A stretch of 64,000 bases of DNA from contig PLUE01000026.1 of NCBI GenBank assembly GCA_003164785.1, positions 101,920 through 165,919 of the forward strand. Direction: 5' to 3'. The number at the start of each line of letters is the position of its first letter. Position 1 is the first letter of the stretch. This document shows, piece after piece, positions 21,801-29,023 of this stretch. A program made the translations under genes and the position numbers. The stretch is from Gammaproteobacteria bacterium (GTDB taxonomy: Bacteria; Pseudomonadota; Gammaproteobacteria; Steroidobacterales; Steroidobacteraceae). Below the pieces are notes generated by a model that made no database searches, was not told where the DNA came from, and saw only the letters and a list, made by a program, of their open reading frames with translations.

Positions 21801-23848
21801 ACTTCGATCTGTTCCTGAACGTGATCGAATCGGCCGACGGTCTGCGGATGGATTGCGATTACAACACCGATCTGTTCGATGCTGGCACGGTGGCCCATTG
21901 GCTCGATTGCTATCAAGCACTGCTCGAGGCGATCGTCGCGGACGCCGCCCAGCCGATCAGCCGGGCGTCCTGCCTGCCTGCGGGCGAAAGAGCAGAACTC
22001 ATCGAGCGCATGAATGACACGGCCGCCGAGTACCCGCGCGATCGCAGCGTGCACGCACTGATCGAGGCCCAAGCACGGGCCGTGCCGCGCTCGATCGCCG
22101 CGCAGTTCGGCGACGTCAGCATCAACTACGAAACGCTGGACCGGCGCGCCAACCAGATGGCCAACGTCCTGCGCGAGCGCATCGGCCCCGTTTCCGGCAA
22201 GCTCGTCGGCGTTTCCGTGGAGCGGTCGCTCGACATGCTGGTGGCGCTGATCGCGGTGATGAAGGCCGGGTGCGCTTACGTGCCGCTCGATCCCATGCAT
22301 CCGGCGGCTCGCCTGCGTTACATCCTCGGCGAGGCCGAAGTCGCCGCGCTGATCTCGGACGGCTCGGAAAACGCCGCGCTGGTTGCCGATGGAACCCCGT
22401 TGCTCGATGTCAGGCGCGACGCAGCCGTCATCGCGGCGGCCTCACCCATCGCACCTGCCGTGCAGGCGAGCCCGGACAGCCTGGCCTATGTGATCTATAC
22501 CTCCGGCTCCACCGGCAAGCCGAAGGGAGTCGAGATCTCGCATCGTGCGGTGGTGAATTTACTGACTTCCATGGCCCGCAATCCCGGATTGACGGCCAAC
22601 GATGTCCTGTACGCGGTGACCACCATCTCCTTCGATATCGCGGGTCTCGAACTCTTCCTGCCCCTGATCGTCGGCGGCAAGGTGGTGATCGCCGAGCGCG
22701 ACGCGGTGATCGACGGCTTCCGGCTGCTCAAGAATCTGGAAACCGTGGGGGCCACTGCGATGCAGGCCACGCCGGCAAGCTGGCGACTGCTGCTCGAAGC
22801 TGACTTCAAGGCGCCGCCGGCATTCAAGATGTTGTGCGGCGGCGAAGCGTTGCCCCGCGACCTCGCCAACCGGTTGTTGGAAGGCTCCGGCGAATTGTGG
22901 AACATGTACGGTCCTACCGAGACCACGATATGGTCGTCATGCACGCGGGTCGAAGCGGGGACGACGCCGATCACCGTGGGTGGACCGATTGCCAACACGC
23001 AATTTTACATCTTGGACCGCAATGACCAACCCGTGCCCAAAGGCATCCCCGGTCAATTGCATATCGGAGGCGACAGCGTGGCGCGTGGTTATTACAAGCG
23101 AGTGGCGCTGACCGCGGAGAAATTCGTGGCGAACCCGTTCGCCGCCGGCCGCATGTACCGCACCGGCGATCTGGCGCGTTGGTTGCCGGACGGATCCCTG
23201 CAAGTGATGGGACGAATCGACCACCAGGTGAAGCTGCGCGGCTTCCGCATCGAATTGGGCGAAATCGAATCGGTGCTGACGGCCAAGGGCAACCTCAGTG
23301 CGGCCAGCGTCGTGCTGCGGGAAGACGTTCCCGGCACCGCACGTTTGGTTGCCTATTACGTTGAAAAGCCTGAAAATCCTCGTTCAGGCGAGGCATTGCG
23401 GGCGCTCCTCGCTGAGGATATGCCCGAATACATGATACCGTCTGCGTGGGTGCGGCTGGATGCTCTGCCCCTGTCGCCCAACGGTAAGCTCGATCGTGCC
23501 GCGCTGCCGATGCCGGATGGGATACAGATCGCCAACGAACTGTTTGTCGAGCCCTCCACCGCGACGGAAGTGGCACTGACCAAGATATTTGGGGAGGTAT
23601 TGAATTTGGAACGCGTCGGCGCAACGTCGGATCTCCTGAAAATGGGAGCGGACTCCATTCAATTGTTCCAAATCACCGCGCGCGCCAATCGTGCCGGCAT
23701 CAAGATAACGGCCCGGCAGTTGCTTCAGCACCGTAATGCAGCGGCGCTGGGCGCGGTGGCGGATCTCGGCGCGGAGAGTCCCTCGGCCGATACCCATGCG
23801 CAATTACCTTCGCTGGGTCAATTCAAACGCAATCGACGCACGAGCTGA
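15827..23848 (+). CDS. hybrid PKS-NRPS: KS-AT-ACP-aminotransferase-C-A-T
   Basis: 2673 residues; its ATG overlaps the previous stop (ATGA). Domains: ketosynthase (about 20-450; Cys197, His333, His373 in TACSTS, ECHGTA and NVGHLD); acyltransferase (about 555-860; Ser646 in GHSIGE, and HAFH, the malonyl-CoA signature); carrier (Ser976 in MGYDSLF); Ala/Pro-rich linker; class III PLP aminotransferase (about 1150-1600; Lys1430 in TYGKVVGGG, EVVTGFR before it) as in mycosubtilin and microcystin synthetases; condensation domain with intact HHIICDGWS (about 1625-2065); adenylation domain with intact YTSGSTGKPKG, MYGPTETTIW, YRTGDLAR and SPNGKLDR; carrier Ser2610. No KR, DH or ER is present. The A pocket by hand is about D-I-L-?-L-G-M-I-W-K, close to glycine codes. 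Expected work: extend the loaded amino acid with malonate, transaminate the beta-keto group, add glycine. Confidence 0.95.
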   Translation: MSAMDDQDRPNEEQPNEIPGAVAIIGMAGRWPGAASVGEFWRNLVGGVESITRFTDAELEDNFGPEDRAAANFVRARPIIKDVDQFDAEFFGMYAKEAELTDPQHRLFLECSWQALEDAGYDPGAYNGAIGVFAGCSINTYFLNNVLGQRRTAEDFVSNYQVGHYPMLLGAGYDFLSTRVSYKLDLRGPSFMMSTACSTSLLAVAQACQSLLLYQSDMALAGGVSVTFPQKRGYQHLEGGMVSADGTCRPFDAEATGTIFGDGAGVVVLKRLEDALADGDHIYAVVRGSGINNDGASKVGFTAPSVTGQAAVIEMAHAGAGVEPRSISYVECHGTATPLGDPIEVAGLTKAFAAGTDDLQFCALGSVKGNVGHLDAAAGITGLIKTALSLQHRMLPPSLHYKRANPQIDFAKTPFFVNASLTPWPAAVTPRRAGVSAFGVGGTNVHLVLEESPDLAKAPDSSTGSIAPSQLLVLSARSAAALDASRQRLAAHLTEHPMPLADVAYSLQVGRRAFDHRLSIVARDVDDAAQKLGKAGAPVADLGRIKRGEIVFMFPGQGAQYPGMGRDLFEREPVFRAGIERCAAILKPLMVDALVDLLYPADRSPEANARLMMTVAAQPAIFSVEYALASLWMSWGIQPTAMIGHSIGEFVCAVLAGVMSLEDALAVVAARGRLMQSLPGGGMLAVRLPEAELSLLLDSALSLAAINGPALCVVAGPFDAVNALEQKLTASGVVTRRLHTSHAFHSAMVEPVIEPLHEQLRAIVLSTPRIPYVSCVTGDWVRPDQAMSAGYWARHAREPVRFADGIAKVSASDAAILLEVGPGAALSTLATQATRARGVPVVTSMQDSSRERDDRDCLLDALGRLWTRGVTPNWSATHDGRRARVSLPTYPFERSRHWIDAPKINRETPAVPMAGASVTTPPQLTMQDESAMTQIPANDRITEISTAIAAIFEELSGERPAATDTHTTFLEMGYDSLFLTQVAQKIQSQMKVKVTFRQLLGELSTVPALAGFLAEKLPASAAPRAAPAAAAVAPVLAHPAPAAIVGQPGVEALFRDQLQAMSQLLNRQFEVLQGLGGQPVAITPPVGAAPATLPAALPAASAARAAGAASTTSAPVTSAPAAGSSPDAAPSRFAVFMQGKGNTDNHVTPEQRRHIDALIERYTKKTQGSKNYTQAHRSVLADPRAAAGFRTEWKEMVYPIVNTTSAGSKIYDVDGNEYIDILNGFGQTAFGHAPPFVTAALKAQLDRGFAIGPQADMAGQVAELFCELTGNDRMTFCNTGSEAVMAAMRLARTVTGREKIVIFNGDYHGQFDEVLVKGVQRSGAEPRSQPVAPGIPATQVANMIVLDYGTPQSLQWIRDNAEDLAAVIVEPVQSRHPHTRPFEFLREVRKITEASGTAFVMDEVVTGFRVHAGGMQAVLGIRADLATYGKVVGGGMPIGVLAGNRKFMDALDGGQWAFGDDSFPEVGVTFFAGTFVRHPLVLASMWSVLNHIKDTGPSLQENLAQKTAVLVGRLTDLFESHGVATKIESYSSWFYFHFHNEHPLAPLFYYHMRERGIHIQESFPCFMTTAHSDSDFEKIYRAFEQSLEALQSVGILGTGRSAMAAQAGHVPADASGTDVPLTESQLEIWLSAQLGDDASCAFNESVSLRMHGRLNADALQKSLDLIFARHDALRATFSPTGEAMHMSATKPFDYALVDLSNRSPAEAEIVFSELLDADARSAFDLVAGPCVRGTLVRLAGDTHAFVLTAHHIICDGWSINVIVNELADIYGALCRGESPELPAALQYSEYARMQANRDGNELAKVEAFWLGEFAVAPAPLELPTDRPRPTVKSFNGASLCRRIDAKLYQAVKKAGARQGSTLFVTLLAACQALMGRLADQAEVVVGVPTAGQSLLEDQILVGHCVNFLPIRGAWTRDTTVSDYLSATAKRVLDAYEHQDYTFGTLVRKLNTAREPGRLPLAEVQFNLERLADRIDLPGMTMNVSPNAKAFVNFDLFLNVIESADGLRMDCDYNTDLFDAGTVAHWLDCYQALLEAIVADAAQPISRASCLPAGERAELIERMNDTAAEYPRDRSVHALIEAQARAVPRSIAAQFGDVSINYETLDRRANQMANVLRERIGPVSGKLVGVSVERSLDMLVALIAVMKAGCAYVPLDPMHPAARLRYILGEAEVAALISDGSENAALVADGTPLLDVRRDAAVIAAASPIAPAVQASPDSLAYVIYTSGSTGKPKGVEISHRAVVNLLTSMARNPGLTANDVLYAVTTISFDIAGLELFLPLIVGGKVVIAERDAVIDGFRLLKNLETVGATAMQATPASWRLLLEADFKAPPAFKMLCGGEALPRDLANRLLEGSGELWNMYGPTETTIWSSCTRVEAGTTPITVGGPIANTQFYILDRNDQPVPKGIPGQLHIGGDSVARGYYKRVALTAEKFVANPFAAGRMYRTGDLARWLPDGSLQVMGRIDHQVKLRGFRIELGEIESVLTAKGNLSAASVVLREDVPGTARLVAYYVEKPENPRSGEALRALLAEDMPEYMIPSAWVRLDALPLSPNGKLDRAALPMPDGIQIANELFVEPSTATEVALTKIFGEVLNLERVGATSDLLKMGADSIQLFQITARANRAGIKITARQLLQHRNAAALGAVADLGAESPSADTHAQLPSLGQFKRNRRTS

Positions 23849-23861
23849 TTGAGAATCGCCC

Positions 23862-26800
23862 ATGGGCAAGCCAGCGAACAATGTGATCGGCCGGGAAAGC
23901 AAACCATTGGCGGTTGCCGAGGACGGCGCCGCGAGTGCGGCGTCGGCTGAGCTATTGGACGCAGCCGACACCATGGAGACGGAGCGCACCGACTTCCCCT
24001 GTTCCGTGGCACAGGAGCGCTTTTGGCTGCTGGACAGACTGGATCCCGGCGATTCATCGTACAACGTCGCGGTTCGGTGGCGCCTGGAAGGCCGGATCGC
24101 GACCGATCTGCTCGAGCAGTCATGGTTCAAGATCATCGAGCGTCATGAAGTCCTGCGGACCGTGTTCCTCGAGGTCAATGGCCAGCCCATTCAACGGGTG
24201 ATGCCAACTGCGCGCTTTCGGCTGAATGAGATCGATCTCAGCAATCTATCTCCCGAATTGCAGCAAACCGAAGGCGACCGCATCGGGGTCATCGAGGCCC
24301 GCGCGCCGTTCGACCTGGCTTCCGGCCCGCTCATTCGCGCCACGCTGCTGCGATTTTCGCCCACCATGTCGATCATCTTGGTCACCACTCACCAAATCGT
24401 GTCGGATGGTTGGTCGATCGGCATCATGGCGCGCGAAATGGGCCTCATCTATGAGGCCCTGCGCCGCGACAAGCCGATCGACCTCGAACCGCTGCCGATT
24501 CAATATGCCGACTACTCGGAATGGCAGCTGGAGTGGCTGAAAGCGCGCGGCACCGAGGCCGAAACGGCCTACTGGACCCAGCAGCTCGCGGGCATCAAGC
24601 CTTTCAAGGTGCTGCCGGACCGGCCCCGCCCGGCCATGCCGACCACGAACGGCGCTATCGCCTCGCGGGTGCTGCCGCGCGAACTCACCAACTGCGCACA
24701 GGCGTTGAGCGCAGAACGCGGCGCGACCCTGTTCGCCACCGCATTTGCGGCACTGTGTGCGACATTGGCGCGCTTCACCGGCGAGAACGAAATCGTCGTC
24801 GGCACCCAGGTATCCGGCCGTGACCAAGTCGAGCTCGAGCCGATGGTAGGCCAGTTCGTCAACTCGCTGATCCTGCGCAACGACTTGAGCGGCAACCCGA
24901 CGTTCGGCACCATCATCGACCGGGTGCGCGACACGATCGCCCAGGCGCTCGAATATCGGCACATACCCATCGAACGTTTGCTCGGAATGGTCAAGAGCGG
25001 CCGCAGCGATGCCAGTACCCCGGCGATTTCCGTCAACTTCATCTTTCAAAAGACGTTCATAACGAACACGGTGTACGACGACTTCACCCTGATCGACATG
25101 CCGTCGCTGCCGGCTGGCGCAATTTACGATCTGAATCTCTTCATGGTCGAGCGACCCGACGGTTGGCGTTTTTCCTGCCAGTACAATACGGATCAGTTCG
25201 AAGCGGCGACCGCCGAACGCTTGCTTGCCTACTTCGAAATTCTGTTGCAGAGCGCCGTATCCAACGCGTCGCAGAGGCTCTCGGACCTCGCGCTGAGCTC
25301 GCCGGACGAATCACGGCAGCTCCTCGCCGCGTTGAACGACACACGTACCTTGTATCCGCGGGAACTGAGCCTGGTTCAACTGTTCGAGGCGCAGGTTGGA
25401 CGCGCGCCGGACTCGGTGGCGGTGGCGTGCGGCGATCGCCAGATGACTTACGCGGAGCTGAACGCATCGGCAAATCGTTTCTCGGCGTATCTCCGTCACG
25501 AGGGCGTGGCGCGCGGATCCCGCGTCGGCGTCTGTCTGCTGCCCTCGATGGAGCTGCCGGTTTGTGTCCTCGCGGTTCTCAAGGCGGGCGCGACTTACGT
25601 GCCGCTCGATCCCACCGATCCGCCGCTGCGGACGGCCGAAATGATCCGTGCATCCGGCACTACCGCCGTGATCGGCCAGCGGCTGCAGCGCTCAGGGGTG
25701 TCGGAAGTGCCGGTTCACCTGATCGAGGTCGAAGCAGCGCTTGCGTACCGCAAGGACGCCGCCGGGCCCGTGGCGGGAGCCGCGACGCCGAACTCCGACG
25801 GCATCGCCTGCACCATTTTCACCTCGGGCCGCGATGACGCGTCGCGAATAGTCAACATCTCGCACCGTAATCTGACGAACTTGATCTATTCGATGGCAAA
25901 ACGGCCGGGCGTGGGCGTGCGCGACGTCGTGGTCGCCGTCTCTCCGATCACCACCAGTCGATCGGTGTTCGAGTTGTTCCTCCCGCTGATTACCGGAGCC
26001 CGATTGGTCGTCGCGCTTCAAAAGGAGCTCTCGGCGGGTCGCGCCCTGCTGCATCTTCTGCAGCGTAGCGGCGCCACCGTCATGTATGGCGCGCCCCAGG
26101 ATTGGACCGCGCTGCTGGAAGCCAACTGGATCGGGTACCCGGCGCTCAAAATGCTCTGTTCTGCGAACGATGCGAACCCGCGCCTCATCGAACGGCTGTC
26201 GACGATCGGCGGCGAACTGTGGTCGTTGTTTGGCCAGCCTGAGGCCGGAATCTGGTCTGCGATTCGCCAGCTGAAGCCGCATGATCTGTTCGCCGGACTC
26301 GGCGAGCCGATCGCCAACACGTCGTTGTACGTCCTGGGCGCCTCCCTGCGGCCCGCCCCGGTGGGTGCGGTGGGCGAATTGTACATCGGCGGCGATGGGC
26401 TCACGGAGAACGCGCTGGCCGCATCCATCGTTTCCGAGTCCGGCGCGAAACTCTACCCAACCGGCGTGCTCAGCCGGCTCCAGGCCAATGGCCAGATCGA
26501 ATATCTCGATCGCAAGGATGACCGCTTCAGCGTCCGCGGACGATCGGTCGAACCCACGGAAATCGAACAGATCCTGCTGCGTCATCCGGCCGTCGTCGAG
26601 GCCGCCGTTGCGCACATCAAGGATGCCTCGGGAGACAGCTCGATCCGCGCGTTCATCGTGACGCGTCGTGCCAGGACGAAGGATGCAGCGCGATCCGATG
26701 CCGCCCGCCTGACCGCGGATCTGCAGGCGTCGGTCAAGGAGTCTCTGCCGGAGTACCTCGTACCGGCGTCCATCGCTGTCCGGGACTCGCTGCCGCATCT

Positions 26801-27956
26801 GGCCACGGGAGCCGTGGACCGGCGTGCCCTGCAGAGCGCCACGTCACGCTCGAACTCCGGGACTGCGCAGACGGCTCCGTCCGGCGAAATCGAGGAGCGC
26901 CTGGCTGCGATCTGGACTTCGATGCTCGGCATCGAGTCGGTCGGCGCCAACGAGAACTTCTTCGAGATGGGCGGCCACTCGTTGCTGGCGGCCCGCATGT
27001 TGACGCAGGTAGAGCGCGAGTTCGGACGGCGGATCAAGCTGGCAACCCTGTTCCTTGCGCCCACCCTGGCGGAATTTGCCAAGGTCCTGACGCAAACGGA
27101 CCTGCGCGAATTCGATTTTCGCCAGGTGGTCAAGATTCAACCCCATGGGTCGAAGCGGCCCCTGATCGTCATCAACAACACGGGCATCTATTACGGGCTC
27201 GCCAAGAATCTTGGTCCCGAGCAGCCGGTGTATTCCCTGCAGCTGTTCGATCCCTCGGTCAGGGACTCGTCGCTGCCGGACACCTTGGAAGACATTGCCG
27301 CAGGCTACGTGGGATTGATACGCCGCGTGCAGCCGCAGGGGCCGTACGATTTGATGGGCTGGTGTGTCGCCGGTGCGCTGGCCTTCGAGATCGCCCGACA
27401 ACTCGCCGACGAGAAACAGGAGATTTCCCATCTGTTTCTCATCGATTCGTGGGTGCCGGGATATTTCAAGCGCCTGCCGAAACTGCGTGGCATCGTAGCG
27501 GTGTATTCGCTGCGCGCCGCGTTGATATTCGCCGATTGGCGCCGGGTATTGACCAGCCAGATCTCGATGCGCCGCTTCATCACGCAACGCACGATATACA
27601 AACGGTTGCGCCGCCTTTTCACGCGCTCGAACGCAGCGGTGATGCCGGAAGAAGAGCAAGCCAGCCCCGAGACCTACGATCAGTGGCTATTGGCGTACCT
27701 GCAGCGGGTGACTAACAACTACTCGCCGCGCCCCTACGAAGGCAAGGTCACACTGCTGCGCAGCCGCCTCGAACCCACCGGCCTGTTTTTTCAGGATGAT
27801 GCGGGGTGGGGAGCGTTCGCGTCTTCGGGCGTCAACGTTCGATTCGTCGACGGCAATCACTTCACCATGTTTCAGGATCCGGGCTCCACTCAAATGGCCA
27901 TGCATGTCGCCGCGGCCTTGGAGAGCCCCGAGAATCCGGCGCCCGCCGGCGAGTAA
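23862..27956 (+). CDS. terminal NRPS protein C*-A*-T-TE with degenerate C and A domains
   Basis: 1364 residues, 13 bases after the previous stop. The condensation domain (about 40-480) has THQIVSDGWS: the catalytic second His of HHxxxDG is Gln178. The adenylation domain (about 485-990) has lost key motifs: A3 reads FTSGRDDASR without the P-loop-like Gly/Ser/Lys pattern, A4 lacks the Asp that binds the amino group (TTSRSVFEL where FDIAGLEL is expected), A5 is FGQPEAGIW instead of YGPTE, A7 is YPTGVLS instead of YRTGD, and A10 is ATGAVDR with Ala for Lys. The carrier is intact (GGHSLLA, Ser1040). The thioesterase (about 1095-1360) has GWCVAG, so Cys1168 replaces the usual Ser, with His1333 in GNHFTMF. 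It should hold the chain and release it, but probably cannot activate its own amino acid. Confidence 0.93.
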   Translation: MGKPANNVIGRESKPLAVAEDGAASAASAELLDAADTMETERTDFPCSVAQERFWLLDRLDPGDSSYNVAVRWRLEGRIATDLLEQSWFKIIERHEVLRTVFLEVNGQPIQRVMPTARFRLNEIDLSNLSPELQQTEGDRIGVIEARAPFDLASGPLIRATLLRFSPTMSIILVTTHQIVSDGWSIGIMAREMGLIYEALRRDKPIDLEPLPIQYADYSEWQLEWLKARGTEAETAYWTQQLAGIKPFKVLPDRPRPAMPTTNGAIASRVLPRELTNCAQALSAERGATLFATAFAALCATLARFTGENEIVVGTQVSGRDQVELEPMVGQFVNSLILRNDLSGNPTFGTIIDRVRDTIAQALEYRHIPIERLLGMVKSGRSDASTPAISVNFIFQKTFITNTVYDDFTLIDMPSLPAGAIYDLNLFMVERPDGWRFSCQYNTDQFEAATAERLLAYFEILLQSAVSNASQRLSDLALSSPDESRQLLAALNDTRTLYPRELSLVQLFEAQVGRAPDSVAVACGDRQMTYAELNASANRFSAYLRHEGVARGSRVGVCLLPSMELPVCVLAVLKAGATYVPLDPTDPPLRTAEMIRASGTTAVIGQRLQRSGVSEVPVHLIEVEAALAYRKDAAGPVAGAATPNSDGIACTIFTSGRDDASRIVNISHRNLTNLIYSMAKRPGVGVRDVVVAVSPITTSRSVFELFLPLITGARLVVALQKELSAGRALLHLLQRSGATVMYGAPQDWTALLEANWIGYPALKMLCSANDANPRLIERLSTIGGELWSLFGQPEAGIWSAIRQLKPHDLFAGLGEPIANTSLYVLGASLRPAPVGAVGELYIGGDGLTENALAASIVSESGAKLYPTGVLSRLQANGQIEYLDRKDDRFSVRGRSVEPTEIEQILLRHPAVVEAAVAHIKDASGDSSIRAFIVTRRARTKDAARSDAARLTADLQASVKESLPEYLVPASIAVRDSLPHLATGAVDRRALQSATSRSNSGTAQTAPSGEIEERLAAIWTSMLGIESVGANENFFEMGGHSLLAARMLTQVEREFGRRIKLATLFLAPTLAEFAKVLTQTDLREFDFRQVVKIQPHGSKRPLIVINNTGIYYGLAKNLGPEQPVYSLQLFDPSVRDSSLPDTLEDIAAGYVGLIRRVQPQGPYDLMGWCVAGALAFEIARQLADEKQEISHLFLIDSWVPGYFKRLPKLRGIVAVYSLRAALIFADWRRVLTSQISMRRFITQRTIYKRLRRLFTRSNAAVMPEEEQASPETYDQWLLAYLQRVTNNYSPRPYEGKVTLLRSRLEPTGLFFQDDAGWGAFASSGVNVRFVDGNHFTMFQDPGSTQMAMHVAAALESPENPAPAGE

Positions 27957-27984
27957 CGCTCTCGGGGCGTCGAGGAGCGACGGG

Positions 27985-28917
27985 CTAGTGGGCGGGCGGT
28001 GTCCACACCTGGTACGGCGGCGGTGCCGGACGTCGCTTCGCCATCGAACGTACGACCGCCACGCCATCTTCGGCCGCCAATTTGATCCTGTCGCGCCAAT
28101 CTGACGCGCGCGGCGTCGCTGGATGCAACCCCAGCTTTCGCAGGCGGCGGTTGAATCGATGCAGCTTCTCCAAGCGGTCGATCGAGCGCAGTTCGTAGTT
28201 CACGCTGAGCGCCACCGAGACGTTGTCACGGTTTTGAACCCAGTGCGGGGCGCAGGGCGGAACGTGCACGCCATATCCGGCGTGCAGGTCGTACTTGTTG
28301 CATTCGTCCTGGCGCTCGGGCCGGTACACCGCGCAATTCCTGCTGATCGCAAAGAAATCCTCGCGCTCACGCTCGGTCACCAAGGTGCGATCCGTATGAT
28401 CGAAAATATGGAACCACTTGTCGCCCGTCACCTGCAGCAGGAAATTCGTTTCCGAGTCCATGTGATAGGGCGTGATCCGTCCGGGCGAACTGACCAGAAT
28501 CAACACCTCGCCAATGGTCACGTCGGAGCGCATATGCTCGCCGGACAGCTCGATCATCGTCGCCAGAACGCTTTGCAATACGGGCGCGAAGACCGGATCC
28601 TGCTCCGTGTGCTTCAATATCACGATCGAATTGTTGTGCTCGATGTTGATGATCGTGTCTTGCAACGACTGTCGACCGATCGTGCCATCCGACCAGGTGT
28701 TGTTCACCGCCACCGGGCCGTTCGACCAATAATGTTCGCCGTGGTCGGGCATGCGGCGGGTGAGTTCGACCAAGCTCGGGATCTCGAACAGCGGATTGCC
28801 CGTGAGTTCGTGCTTGAACATGAAATTCGCGCGATTGTAATTGCGACGGAACTGACCTTGAGGGTCTGTGACGGTCACCAGACGCTCGGGCGCACGTTCA
28901 ATCGATACTGCGTTCAT
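27985..28917 (-). CDS. JmjC/cupin-like (Fe(II)/2-oxoglutarate-type) protein
   Basis: 310 residues related to the cupin-like and JmjC proteins often labelled transcription factor jumonji. The core has the double-stranded beta-helix pattern: SPGRITPYHMDSETNFLLQ with an HxD pair that would bind Fe(II), VTGDKWFHIFD, and a distal His in YGVHVPPCAPHWV. It is convergent with the NRPS operon (28 bases between stops) and sits between it and the flippase gene. A hydroxylase tailoring the NRPS/PKS product, or a sugar, is the most economical role, but this is inference: some members act on proteins or polysaccharide precursors. No membrane segment or signal peptide is seen. Confidence 0.72.
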   Translation of the reverse strand: MNAVSIERAPERLVTVTDPQGQFRRNYNRANFMFKHELTGNPLFEIPSLVELTRRMPDHGEHYWSNGPVAVNNTWSDGTIGRQSLQDTIINIEHNNSIVILKHTEQDPVFAPVLQSVLATMIELSGEHMRSDVTIGEVLILVSSPGRITPYHMDSETNFLLQVTGDKWFHIFDHTDRTLVTEREREDFFAISRNCAVYRPERQDECNKYDLHAGYGVHVPPCAPHWVQNRDNVSVALSVNYELRSIDRLEKLHRFNRRLRKLGLHPATPRASDWRDRIKLAAEDGVAVVRSMAKRRPAPPPYQVWTPPAH

Positions 28918-29023
28918 CAGCGGATCTCCCCTTCAGAATAGCCAAGCCAGAGGCACTTTACTGCAGGACGGTTCGGTCGAGCGCTGACGCATGCCACGAT
29001 TCGATATTTTACATAACGTTCCG

